Positions 1 through 8,192 are shown, numbered from the stretch's first letter. The stretch: DNA of 37,224 nt from Chloroflexota bacterium (GCA_013388755.1 JACAEQ010000019.1:1-37224); one strand, 5' to 3'. The notes: generated by a model from the letters alone, not told the origin. Translations and numbers: made by a program.

Positions 1-69
1 CCTCCCCCCGGCGGGGGGAGGTCGGGTGGGGGGCGGTGCGGTGCAGAACGCCTTATTTGAAAGGTATTG
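1..69 (-). mobile_element. MITE-like repeat, family A, partial copy
   Basis: Bases 58-69 are TGAAAGGTATTG, identical to one end of the complete family A element at 23728-23863. Inside it come the same GCAGAACGCCTTATT segment (inverted relative to the other copy) and a GC-rich perfect palindrome at 1-21. The other half lies outside the window. It sits at the 3' end of the methyltransferase frame and supplies that protein's last visible residues. Confidence 0.75.
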
Positions 70-1395
70 CTCGTAGCCCTGGAACGTCTCGTGATGGTAC
101 GGAGTGCACCCGGATACGTTACGCTCTTGCCGGCGAAGAACGGCAACGCTCTCAACATGCGGCGTCTGCGGGAAGAGATCCACCGGTGTCACACGCTCGA
201 CAGCATAGCCAGCGACAAGGAGCATCCTCAGATCGCGGGCGAGTGTCGCCGGGTGGCATGAGACATAGACAATGCATCGCGGCGCCAGTTCCAGCAGCGC
301 CTGCAGTGCGCGCGGGTGGCAACCACGCCGCGGTGGGTCGAGCACCACGGCATCAAACGTGCCATCAAGATGCGCCAGCGCCTCCTCGACGCGCCCCGCG
401 ATGAAGCGCACATTGGTGATGTGATTGGCCACCGATGTGCGCTGCGCGTCGGCGATCGCGCCGGGATGTTCTTCGATCGCGACGACCTCCGTCGCGCGCC
501 GCGCCAGCGGTAGGGTGAACGTTCCTGCGCCGCAGTAGAGATCGAGCAGCCGCCCGCCAGCATCCGCGCCGAGACCGGCGCGGATCAATTCCAGCAGCGC
601 CGTCACCGCGGCAACATTCACCTGGAAGAAGGTCGTTGGCCGGAGCAAAAACACCAGATCGCCGGCCTCTTCGATCAGGGTATCGGCGCCGAGTGGCGGT
701 GGCGTAGCCAGAACCACGCCAGCGAGTACGGGGCACGCCGCCCGCCAGCGTGCCGCCAGTCGCCGGCGATCGCCACGCCCGCGCAGAGTCGCGAGACAGT
801 AGCCGTGCGCCTCGCTGACGCGCAGCGTGATCTTAAGCGGCGGCGCATCCTGCGCTTCGCCGGCGAGTGCCACGTGAAGGGCAGCCAGGGCATCGTTCAA
901 TACCGGGTGCAGGAGCGGATCGTGATCAAGGTCGGTGATATCCTGCGTACCGGCAACATAGTACCCGGTGCGGCGCCCCACGCAATGCAACCGGGCGCTG
1001 TTCCTATATCCCCAGGGTGAGGAAGCGGGAGTCGTTTCTTCAACCAGCTGCGGATCGATCCCGGCGAATTTGGCGAGCTGGTCGGCAAGGATCTGGCGGC
1101 GCAGGCGCTGCTGGGCCAGGAATGCGATATGCTGCCAGGCCATGTGGCTTGCGCCGGGCGCCTGCGGTGCAACGCGATCGGGTGAGACGGCAAGCACGGC
1201 GATAACGTCGCCGCGGGCGTAGGCGACGTGCTTCTCGCGCAGCTGGACGAGCACGCGCTCACCGGGTATACCGCCTGCTGCAAAGACGACCCGCTCGCCC
1301 CGGCGCCCGACGGCCTCACCACCCTGGGCGATGCCGTCAAGCGCGAGTTCCAGCGTATCGGGCCAGTTCCCGGCCGCTATGGTGGCATCATCCAA
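1..1395 (-). CDS. RumA/TrmA-family RNA (uracil-5-)-methyltransferase, 3' end cut by window and by a repeat
   Basis: SAM-dependent methyltransferase predicted to methylate C5 of a uridine in rRNA or tRNA. The frame reads an N-terminal TRAM-like segment (LELALDGIAQGGEAVGR, then PGERVLVQL), the FFQVN segment, the SAM loop LLDLYCGAGTFTLPLA, the DPPRRG motif and the nucleophile motif VYVSCHPATLARD, then TPHVESVAVL, the usual C-terminus of the family. The Cys cluster (CxxxxxCGGC) that normally precedes the QH motif and binds 4Fe-4S is absent; APGASHMAWQH stands there instead. No ATG lies near the 5' end. The TTG at 1395, overlapping the end of the PurD-like gene by 8 bases, is my start choice and implies translational coupling. 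The last residues (QYLSNKAFC...) come from a repeat element at 1-69, and no stop is reached inside the window. Family assignment is firm; target site and exact ends are not. Confidence 0.85.
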   Translation of the reverse strand, partial: MDDATIAAGNWPDTLELALDGIAQGGEAVGRRGERVVFAAGGIPGERVLVQLREKHVAYARGDVIAVLAVSPDRVAPQAPGASHMAWQHIAFLAQQRLRRQILADQLAKFAGIDPQLVEETTPASSPWGYRNSARLHCVGRRTGYYVAGTQDITDLDHDPLLHPVLNDALAALHVALAGEAQDAPPLKITLRVSEAHGYCLATLRGRGDRRRLAARWRAACPVLAGVVLATPPPLGADTLIEEAGDLVFLLRPTTFFQVNVAAVTALLELIRAGLGADAGGRLLDLYCGAGTFTLPLARRATEVVAIEEHPGAIADAQRTSVANHITNVRFIAGRVEEALAHLDGTFDAVVLDPPRRGCHPRALQALLELAPRCIVYVSCHPATLARDLRMLLVAGYAVERVTPVDLFPQTPHVESVAVLRRQERNVSGCTPYHHETFQGYEQYLSNKAFCTAPPPTRPPPAGGR

Positions 1396-2755
1396 AGTCG
1401 CGCTCGCCAATATCGGCGCGGTAGGTACACGCCTCGAACTTCACCCGGTCAGCATTGATCAGGGCGCGTGCGCGTGCGCTGGGGAGCGAGACCCCCTGCG
1501 CAACCACGGTCACGACCAGGCCGCCGGTTGTGCGCAGGCCGCCGGACCACTGAGATGACCCGCCCATGCCGAGCAACCCGCCGATCATCGAATTCAGCGC
1601 GGTTGCGCCGCCACTCCGACCGGCAGAGGCTCGCGAAGTGTAGGGCACGGTCGCCGCCGGATGGGTCGTGGCGCTGTGAAACACCATGACCCCCGGTTCA
1701 ATGTCATCGAGCCCATGCACCTGCCCGCCAGTCGGAAAAAAGGCCGGATAGCCGCGCGCCATGAGGCCCAGGCCGACGCTGGGCGTGATCGTCCACGCTG
1801 GTGGTGGCAATTCGTGGAGGCGGCGGGCAATCGTTGCCTCGACCCATGGTAGCAGGTCGTCTTCGAGGCGCGGCAGCACAACCTGCGCTTCGCCTTCGCG
1901 AAAAGTACAGCGTAACGCCGTTGCGCGTGGCCCGTCGGCGGTAATGATGCAATCAACTCCCAGGATCCCCCAGCAGGGCAGGCCGTCCTGCTCCAGGCCA
2001 GCGACTGCCGGTATGATGAATTTCTCGTGCAGGTAGCGCGCCAGTTGCCGGGCAAATGGTGAGTTGCTGGTGTGCGCTCCGACGCCAGATGCCTGAGCGC
2101 CGCGGTCTCGTTCATCAACCCGGTCGTAGAGACGAACCGCAAGCAATGGAACAGACGTGCGGCCATCGGTGAATGCCGATAGCGCCACTCGCGGGCCGTG
2201 CAACGCGGCTTCCACCACCACGCCTTCGCCGCCGTCGAGCGAACGCGCGGCAAACAGGCGCCGTAACCCTTCCAGTGCCGCGTAGCGGTCATCGAAGATC
2301 TCCTCGCCGCCGGAGGGATGGTCCGTCTTGATCATCACCGGCAACGGCAGTGTGGCGAGGTAGCGCTCGGCAATGGCAAGATCGGTGAATGCGCGCCCGG
2401 TTGCGGTTGGCATCCCATGGCGCAGCATGAACTCTTTGGTCATGCAGCGGCTGCGCTCCAGCGCGGCGGTGCGGCGTGCGGCGCCCCAGACGCCGACCTG
2501 CAGCGACAGGACCTCGTCGACCAGGCCGGCGTGCAGTGGCGCACCGGATGCCGGGATGACCAGGTCAATCTGCTCCTCGAATGTCCAGCGGCTGATGGCA
2601 GCGGCATCGGTCATGTCGAGCATGACGCTCGGTGCAAACGGCGCCGTTCCACCATTACCCGGCGCGCAGATAATCTCGGGCGATCGCGGGCTGTTGATCA
2701 GCTTCCATGCCAGAGCATGCGCGCGGCCATCATCTCCAAGGAGCAGAATCTTCAT
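1388..2755 (-). CDS. PurD-like protein (phosphoribosylamine-glycine ligase homologue), divergent
   Basis: ATP-grasp homologue of GAR synthetase (purine step 2), 455 aa against the usual 420-430. The N-terminus MKILLLGDDGRAHALAWKL and APGNGGT follow PurD well, and the C-terminus VKFEACTYRADIG matches the family end. Key core motifs are changed. The ATP-grasp K-x-D-G-L-A-A-G-K-G region reads KTDHPSGGEEIFD, GGMGAY reads SGVGAH, and the metal-site block EFNxRFGDPETQ reads ALRCTFREGEAQ, so the metal-binding Glu and Asn are gone. An extra Gly/Ser-rich stretch of about 25 residues (around SRASAGRSGGATALNSMIGG) interrupts the C-terminal domain. The start at 2755 was chosen because the family homology begins there; its ribosome binding site is weak. 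It overlaps the methyltransferase gene. It may be a non-catalytic or repurposed paralogue; a canonical purD elsewhere would support that. Confidence 0.75.
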   Translation of the reverse strand: MKILLLGDDGRAHALAWKLINSPRSPEIICAPGNGGTAPFAPSVMLDMTDAAAISRWTFEEQIDLVIPASGAPLHAGLVDEVLSLQVGVWGAARRTAALERSRCMTKEFMLRHGMPTATGRAFTDLAIAERYLATLPLPVMIKTDHPSGGEEIFDDRYAALEGLRRLFAARSLDGGEGVVVEAALHGPRVALSAFTDGRTSVPLLAVRLYDRVDERDRGAQASGVGAHTSNSPFARQLARYLHEKFIIPAVAGLEQDGLPCWGILGVDCIITADGPRATALRCTFREGEAQVVLPRLEDDLLPWVEATIARRLHELPPPAWTITPSVGLGLMARGYPAFFPTGGQVHGLDDIEPGVMVFHSATTHPAATVPYTSRASAGRSGGATALNSMIGGLLGMGGSSQWSGGLRTTGGLVVTVVAQGVSLPSARARALINADRVKFEACTYRADIGERDFG

Positions 2756-2912
2756 AGAGATCAGTATCCTACAGCGTGCATGCGCGCGAGTCGAACCATT
2801 TCGGGCAGGGGTGTCACGACATGCTGCGGAATGCACAGCTTTCGTGAAGTGTACGATGCGGCGCCAGCCGGCTCACTGACACGCAATACGTGCAATCAGG
2901 TCCATCCGCCCC

Positions 2913-4082
2913 TCAGGCGAAGCTCCCCGGAAGCTCGCTCCTGGCAGGTCCTTGTACCACATACTGTCGCATCCTGCGGATGGCGCCCGCCTGCATGGGC
3001 CGGGGCGTGAGTTCCAGACCTTCCTGGAGGGTCGCAACGGTTCGCAGCAACCGCAGGTCGATCCCCAGGCCGACGAGTGTCTGGGCCACCTCGGGTCGGA
3101 TGCCTGCCAGTATCGTTTCGGCACCCATCAACCGGATGGCACTGGCCGTTTGCAGCAACGCCTGCGCGACTTGCGTATCAACAATCGGCACACCGGTTAT
3201 GTCGAAGATGACGATATGGACGTTCCGGCGTTCGATCGTCTGAAGCACGCTGCTGACAAGTCTGCTGGCGCGAGTGCTGTCGATGCTACCGGAGATCGGC
3301 ACAACCACGGTTCCATCGCGGACGGGAATAATCGGCAGCGAGAGATCGACAATCATGCGGCTGAGTTCCTGCTGGGCCGCCAGGCTGCTCTGCAATTCCT
3401 CGGCCAGCGTCTGCTGAGCTACGAGCGTCTGCCGGAGTTCGGTTGTGCGCTCGGCGATGCGAGCTTCGAGATCGGCGTTTGCCTGCGCCAGTGCGCGCTG
3501 TGCCTGCTCGGCCTGCATACGCGCCTGTTGCGCATCCTCAATGGCCTGCCGCGAGATACGTGCTCCGAGATACGAGATGCCGCTGACGACCGCGATCAAC
3601 GCTACGCCGCTCAACACGACCTGTCTCGCATCCACAGACTGCCAGACATCGGGATGCGCCAGGTGCAGAGTCAGGCCGGCGCCGGCCATCGTACATGCAA
3701 CCACCAGCCAGAACTGCATCAGTGTTGTGCTTAACCCGGCAACAACAACGACTGCCGCAAGAAAGAAGAGCACAATCACGGCCTGATCCGTGGTGAGCGA
3801 GGCCATTGCGGCAAACGAACCAGCCAGAAATGCACCGATCATGATCCATGCAGCCACTGCGGCCCTGCCGCGCCGCGCGAACTGGTATGCTGCGAGAAAG
3901 CAGATACTGCTTGCGATGGGTATGGCAACGCCAGAAGGAGGTGACTCCACCAGTGAAATGCCGGCAAAGCCGACGTTTGCCAGCAGCAGCATGAGCGTTA
4001 GCCGGACGATAACCGATGCACGGCGGCGTGTGTCCGGGTCACCAGTGCGAATGTCCATCAACCGTACCAGCATATTCTGCAT
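2913..4082 (-). CDS. Membrane protein with coiled coil and RsbR-like STAS domain
   Basis: 389 aa from the chosen ATG (4082, preceded by GGGGGACAGAGG); an in-frame ATG at 4103 is also possible. Residues 25-180 hold several hydrophobic spans (LTLMLLLANVGFAGISL, AAVAAWIMIGAFLAGSFAA, AVIVLFFLAAVVVVAGL and others). A long charged, Ala/Gln-rich coiled coil follows, then a C-terminal STAS domain of the RsbR/stressosome type: PIIPVRDGTVVVPISGSIDS, IFDITGVPIVDTQVA, ETILAGIRPEVAQTLVGLGI. In B. subtilis RsbR the Thr of the VDT motif and a Thr near the AQT motif are RsbT phosphorylation sites, and both are present here. The inferred role is a membrane sensor for a stressosome-like or partner-switching pathway. 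No RsbS or RsbT gene lies beside it, but an RsbU/W/V set is in the same window (19987-23561). Confidence 0.85.
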   Translation of the reverse strand: MQNMLVRLMDIRTGDPDTRRRASVIVRLTLMLLLANVGFAGISLVESPPSGVAIPIASSICFLAAYQFARRGRAAVAAWIMIGAFLAGSFAAMASLTTDQAVIVLFFLAAVVVVAGLSTTLMQFWLVVACTMAGAGLTLHLAHPDVWQSVDARQVVLSGVALIAVVSGISYLGARISRQAIEDAQQARMQAEQAQRALAQANADLEARIAERTTELRQTLVAQQTLAEELQSSLAAQQELSRMIVDLSLPIIPVRDGTVVVPISGSIDSTRASRLVSSVLQTIERRNVHIVIFDITGVPIVDTQVAQALLQTASAIRLMGAETILAGIRPEVAQTLVGLGIDLRLLRTVATLQEGLELTPRPMQAGAIRRMRQYVVQGPARSELPGSFA

Positions 4083-4593
4083 GCCTCTGTCCCCCGTGAT
4101 CATCTGGCGCCTGCCAGCGCCTGAAACACTGATGCAGGCAGGCGAGTAACGATACCGCCGAGGAAGGTGGCGCTCAGTGAACTGGCCAGTCGTGGTACGG
4201 GGAGCTGCGGTGGCCCGCACGCAATGATTAAGTCCCCGTATGCGCCACAATTCTCCCCAGGCAACGTGCCTGTGCGTATGCGCAGCACTCCAGGCGATCA
4301 TGGCCGACAACCGGCGAGGGCGCATTGATCATAGCATATGGCAGACCTTCCCATGGCATACAGCTTGATGATATTTGATGGGCGAATCTGCAATGTTTAA
4401 CGGCCATGGCGTGTCTTCGAACAAGGTTATGACGTATCCCTTAGAGCCTATCCGAAAACCAGATGTCATGGCGAGCGCGAGCGCAGCACTCTCCGCTCGC
4501 GCCGGTCGAGTGCTTCAGCCACGCTGCGCTCGCTGCAGGCGGTCGCTGGCGCTCCGCGCACTGACCGCAGGCCCATGGGTTTTCGGATAGGTA
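4083..4593. other. Intergenic region largely filled by a repeat element
   Basis: No convincing gene is present. The right part (4447-4591) is a family B repeat. The left part (4083-4446) is the upstream region of the membrane STAS gene on the minus strand; I see no clear promoter consensus or RNA gene in it. Confidence 0.6.
4447..4591. mobile_element. MITE-like repeat, family B, copy 1
   Basis: Bounded by inverted ends CCTATCCGAAAACC (4447-4460) and GGTTTTCGGATAGG (4578-4591). The interior is rich in nested inverted words (GCGAGCGCGAGCGCAGCACT against GCTTCAGCCACGCTGCGCTC). Weaker matching of TTAG/CTAA just outside suggests the terminal repeat may extend to about 20 bases. It is too short to encode a transposase. 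The right end lies 3 bp from the gyrB stop codon. Related copies are at 11772-11919 and 37074-37205. Confidence 0.8.
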
Positions 4594-6990
4594 CTAAATA
4601 TCCAGATTCTTCACCTCCAGCGCATGCGTCTGAATAAATCGTTTCCGCGGTGGCACCAGGTCGCCCATCAGCATGGTGAACGTCTCGTCGGCCTGTTGCG
4701 CATCCTCCAGGGTCACCTGCAGCAGGAGCCGGTTGACCGGGTTCATCGTCGTTTCCCAGAGTTGCTCGGCATTCATCTCGCCAAGGCCTTTGTAGCGCTG
4801 GATTTCCACCCTGTTGCGCTCGGATGCGCTGAGCCCGGCAATATACTGGTCGCGTTCCTGCTCAGAGAAGACGTACTTCTCGGTCTTCCCATGTTTCACC
4901 CGGAACAACGGCGGTTGCGCCAGGTACAGGTGACCATTGGTAATGATCTGGCGCATGTAGCGGAAGAAGAACGTCAGCAACAGGGTGCGGATATGGCTGC
5001 CGTCCACGTCCGCGTCGCACATAAGGACGACGCGATGATAGCGTAGCTTCGCCGGGTCGAACTGCTCGCCGACGCCCGCGCCGATCGCGGTAATCAGGGC
5101 TTTGACCTCGTTGTTGGAGAGCATTTTGTCGAGCCGGCTCTTCTCAACGTTCAGGATCTTGCCGCGTAGCGGCAGAATCGCCTGGTAGCGCCGATCCCGG
5201 CCTTGCTTGGCACTGTTATGGACGAAAACGCCCGAAGCGAGGGCGAAATTATGCGTATTCGGCACTTCAAGATCGTAGACATCAACACGATCGACAAGCC
5301 GCTCGACGCTCACAACTCGATGATTATGGGTACGAACCGCATCGTGTGCGCGCGTCTCATCGTCGTCACAGTACCACGGCATCAGCGAGTCATCAGGCGT
5401 CAGGCTCACCGCTGCCTTGTAGCTGCCATCGCGCAACATAAAGCGATGATCCGGGGTGCATGTGATCGTTTCGCCATTGTCGAGCGTTATCTGCACAACC
5501 TCCGCGTTATGCCTGGTTATGCGCGCATGGATCGCGCGTTCTACCCCGATCGTGCCATCGTGTCGGATGGTATAGCAGAAGTGTTCCTTGCCCTCGGCTT
5601 GCTCGGCGACAAGCTCGCGAAAACATAACGCGCGTCCGTCAGCGAGCGCCACCCGCGTATCACCAGCAAAGCACCCCCCGGCGCTGTCACCCTCCACCAC
5701 AAACAACTCACTACGCGCCGGGTTGGTATCGGAGCAGTCGGCGAGTTTGCCGGGCAGCGAGAAGCCCTCCATCGCGCTCTTGCGTGCCGTCTCGCGGACC
5801 TTCTGCACCGCGATGCGGGTACGCGCCGCCGAGATACATTTCTCGATGATCCGCCGCGCTTCCTGCGGGTTCTCTTCGAGCCAGGCGCTGAACGCATCGC
5901 CGAAGACGGTGTTGACCGCGCCGGTGGCGTTCGGGCTGACCAGTTTTTCTTTGGTCTGTGAACTGAACTGCGGGTCCTTCAGTTTGACGCTGATCACCGC
6001 CGTCAACCCTTCGCGCACGTCATCGCCGGTCAGGTTGCCCTCATTCTCTTTGAGGAACCCCTTGTTGCGGGCATACGCGTTGATCACCCGTGTGAGGGCG
6101 CTGCGAAACCCGGCAACGTGCGCGCCGCCGTCGGTGTTGTTGATGCCGTTGGCGAACGCATAGACCGAGTCGGTGTCGAAACTCTCGGTGTACTGCAGCG
6201 CGACCTCCACCGCTACATCGTCAATGGTGCGCTCCACATAAAATGGCTGCTTGTGCAGCGCATTCTTGTCCTTGTTGAGGTGGCGGACATACGAACGAAT
6301 GCCGCCCTCGAAATAGAAGTTCAATTCATTGTCGTCGCGCTCATCAACGAACTTGAACCGCAACCCTTTGTTGAGGTATGACATCTCGCGGAAGCGCTGC
6401 GCCAGTGTCTTGAAATGGTAGTCCAGCGTCTGGATGATCGTCGTATCAGGAACAAAGCGCGTGATCGTCCCGCGCCGCGTTGTCGGGCCGACTTTCTGTA
6501 CCTCGGCCTGCGGCGCACCGCAGCGGTACTCCTGGAAGTAGTGAAACCCGTCGCGCGCATTGTGGACATCAACGCGCATGTATGCTGAGAGTGCGTTGAC
6601 TGCCGAGACACCGACGCCATGCAGGCCGGAAGACACTTTGTAGCTCTGATTGTCGAACTTGCCACCGGCGTGCAGCACCGTCATCACGACCTGCAATGTA
6701 CTGACCTTCAGTTTGGGGTGCGGCCCGGTCGGAATACCGTAGCCATCGTCGGCCACGGTAACCGACCCGTCGCGATGGATGGTCACTTCGACGCTGGTGG
6801 CGCGCCCTGCCATCACTTCGTCCACCGAATTGTCCACGACCTCGCGCACCATGGTATGCAGGCCGTTGATATCGGTCGGCCCGATATACATGCCGGGGCG
6901 GCGGCGCACCGCCTCCATCCCTTCCAGAACCTGGATCTGGCTCTCATCATAACCGGCGCCGTCGGCCGGTCGCAACAGTTCGCTCGTCAT
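4594..6990 (-). CDS. gyrB: DNA gyrase subunit B precursor with an in-frame intein
   Basis: ATPase subunit of DNA gyrase, which with GyrA introduces negative supercoils. The 798-residue frame is a normal GyrB of about 645 residues plus a 153-residue intein (residues 440-592). Visible landmarks are the GHKL ATPase N-box (EVVDNSVDE), DDGYGIPTG, GLHGVGVSAVNALS, the TOPRIM motif EGDSAGG split directly after the second Gly, the TOPRIM acidic DADVDGSHIRTLLL and the C-terminal QRYKGLGEMN. Both extein parts are full length and collinear with the family, so the protein should be active after splicing. The start at 6990 gives the usual N-terminus before GMEAVRRRPGMYIG, but no strong Shine-Dalgarno is visible. 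The gene ends in KNLDI, a common GyrB ending, 3 bp from a repeat element. Confidence 0.97.
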   Translation of the reverse strand: MTSELLRPADGAGYDESQIQVLEGMEAVRRRPGMYIGPTDINGLHTMVREVVDNSVDEVMAGRATSVEVTIHRDGSVTVADDGYGIPTGPHPKLKVSTLQVVMTVLHAGGKFDNQSYKVSSGLHGVGVSAVNALSAYMRVDVHNARDGFHYFQEYRCGAPQAEVQKVGPTTRRGTITRFVPDTTIIQTLDYHFKTLAQRFREMSYLNKGLRFKFVDERDDNELNFYFEGGIRSYVRHLNKDKNALHKQPFYVERTIDDVAVEVALQYTESFDTDSVYAFANGINNTDGGAHVAGFRSALTRVINAYARNKGFLKENEGNLTGDDVREGLTAVISVKLKDPQFSSQTKEKLVSPNATGAVNTVFGDAFSAWLEENPQEARRIIEKCISAARTRIAVQKVRETARKSAMEGFSLPGKLADCSDTNPARSELFVVEGDSAGGCFAGDTRVALADGRALCFRELVAEQAEGKEHFCYTIRHDGTIGVERAIHARITRHNAEVVQITLDNGETITCTPDHRFMLRDGSYKAAVSLTPDDSLMPWYCDDDETRAHDAVRTHNHRVVSVERLVDRVDVYDLEVPNTHNFALASGVFVHNSAKQGRDRRYQAILPLRGKILNVEKSRLDKMLSNNEVKALITAIGAGVGEQFDPAKLRYHRVVLMCDADVDGSHIRTLLLTFFFRYMRQIITNGHLYLAQPPLFRVKHGKTEKYVFSEQERDQYIAGLSASERNRVEIQRYKGLGEMNAEQLWETTMNPVNRLLLQVTLEDAQQADETFTMLMGDLVPPRKRFIQTHALEVKNLDI
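5215..5673 (-). other. GyrB mini-intein (no homing endonuclease)
   Basis: Protein intron of 153 residues. It begins with the nucleophile Cys1 in CFAGDTRVAL (block A). Block B is ITCTPDHRFML with the conserved T-x-x-H. The C-terminal splicing blocks are VDVYDLEVPNTHNFALASG and then VFVHN, ending in His-Asn; the +1 extein residue is Ser in SAKQGRDR. All residues needed for canonical splicing are present. Only about 45 residues lie between the N- and C-terminal splicing blocks, with no LAGLIDADG motif, so this is a minimal intein that can splice but not home. It splits EGDSAGG/SAKQ in the TOPRIM catalytic site, so unspliced GyrB would be inactive. Confidence 0.95.
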
Positions 6991-7105
6991 AGTGTACTCA
7001 GATCACTTTCAGCACAGAACGGCCGGGCCAGGCCGTTTGCCCGGAACCATCGATGGCGCGCAGGATGGTTCAATCTCGCAGGAACGGTATGAGTACCGCT
7101 GATGG

Positions 7106-8074
7106 TTATACGCGCGGGCGCACCGGCTGCCGTTCTTCCATCCGGCGCAGCCGTTCACGGTAGAATGCCATGCGAGCCGCACTGAGGCCGGCGCCGATAT
7201 AGGCGCTGCCAAGGGCCGCCGCCGTCAGGCCGGCCGTCGTCCCGCTCAACAGATCCCAGATCACCTCCGTCCCGCGCGCAATCAGCAGTGAGAGGAGCAA
7301 CAGGCCAATCGTACCCCACAGATTGCGGCGCACAATGTTGAAACTCGCCTGAATGGCGCGCAATGGCCCGAGCCGGCTCATGACAATCGCTTCGTTCGTG
7401 AAGCCGATGTAAATCTGCACCCAGACCGCCACAACAAACAACAGGCTGAACGCCAGCGCGCCCAATCCTTCATTCAGCGCCAGCAGCAGGCCTGCGGCAA
7501 ATGCGAGTGGTACTCCGAGGATCAGCCCCACCGCCAGAAAGATTGTCATTGCGCCAAGCAACGCCACCGCTACATGGGCCAGTGTGCGCCCCATGCCGCG
7601 TGGCCAGGGCGGTTCACCGCGCACAGCGGCACCGACGAGTGTCAGAAACAGCACGCCAATGGGCAATACCACCAGATTGATGGCCATGATTGCCAGCAGT
7701 GCGCCAGGGATACTCGACACCCGGATCGCCGGGCCGGCTATGCCATCGCTCGCCAGCGCTCCCGGCGCGAAGCGCGGGATGACGAACCGTGGCATAACGT
7801 TCAGCAGTGCAAGCGGCTGGCGCAGATCGGTCTGCCCGAGTTCTTGCAGCAACGTACTGATCTGGCTTTGCACCACGCCGTCGGCTGCGGTCGGGTCGCT
7901 CGCCAGGCGCGTAAGGAACCCGTCGAGCCGGTCGAAAAGCGGTGCGAACGATACCGGCGCGCTGAAGAGCAACACCAGGTTAAACGCGAGCGCCAGCAAC
8001 AGTATGGCCGGCCTCCGGTGAATGGCACGATATCCTTCGCCCAGCGTATCGATCACAGAGGCGGATTGTGGCAT
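7106..8074 (-). CDS. Polytopic membrane protein of unknown function
   Basis: 322 aa from the ATG at 8074. There are about six hydrophobic spans: PAILLLALAFNLVLLF near the N-terminus, ALLAIMAINLVVLPIGVLFLTLVGAAV, VAVALLGAMTIFLAVGLILGVPLAFAAGLLLAL, GALAFSLLFVVAVWVQIYI, IGLLLLSLLIA and a final Gly/Ala-rich helix. A loop of about 90 residues sits between the first and second spans. The C-terminus is basic (RERLRRMEERQPVRPRV) and probably cytoplasmic. The amphipathic segment LGPLRAIQASFNIVRRNLWG before the fifth span is typical of bacterial integral membrane proteins of the DUF4013/YIP-like kind, but I cannot name a family. It lies upstream of gyrB on the same strand, separated by 115 bp. An extended -10 promoter at 8111-8119 fits its transcription. 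Confidence 0.75.
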   Translation of the reverse strand: MPQSASVIDTLGEGYRAIHRRPAILLLALAFNLVLLFSAPVSFAPLFDRLDGFLTRLASDPTAADGVVQSQISTLLQELGQTDLRQPLALLNVMPRFVIPRFAPGALASDGIAGPAIRVSSIPGALLAIMAINLVVLPIGVLFLTLVGAAVRGEPPWPRGMGRTLAHVAVALLGAMTIFLAVGLILGVPLAFAAGLLLALNEGLGALAFSLLFVVAVWVQIYIGFTNEAIVMSRLGPLRAIQASFNIVRRNLWGTIGLLLLSLLIARGTEVIWDLLSGTTAGLTAAALGSAYIGAGLSAARMAFYRERLRRMEERQPVRPRV

Positions 8075-8110
8075 ACTGGCGCTCTGAATACGGATGAAGA
8101 CAACCTCACT

Positions 8111-8119
8111 ATTATACCA
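8111..8119 (-). promoter_or_regulatory. Extended -10 promoter for the 7106-8074 membrane protein gene
   Basis: The minus strand reads TGGTATAAT, a perfect extended -10 (TGn-TATAAT), 36 bases before the ATG at 8074. No good -35 is seen, which is normal for extended -10 promoters. Confidence 0.5.
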
Positions 8120-8186
8120 CATCTCACGCCGGATCGTCGCCAGACAGGAACATGTGTTTCATCCGGCACAAAATCGCCAGCGGTGT

Positions 8187-8192
8187 TATAAT
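8187..8192 (+). promoter_or_regulatory. -10 box for the McrB-like gene
   Basis: TATAAT on the plus strand, 32 bases before the ATG at 8225. The -35 region is not recognisable. Together with 8111-8119 it makes a divergent promoter pair in a 150-bp intergenic region. Confidence 0.45.

Noticed and set aside
36-1340. Several frames opposite or offset to the methyltransferase (for example 365-736 and 897-1340 minus)
   Set aside because: They are Arg/Ala-rich shadows of the real frame, which carries the complete methyltransferase motif series.
5203-5628. Plus-strand 141-residue frame opposite the intein
   Set aside because: It is a shadow of the intein coding region; the minus frame has all the splicing motifs.
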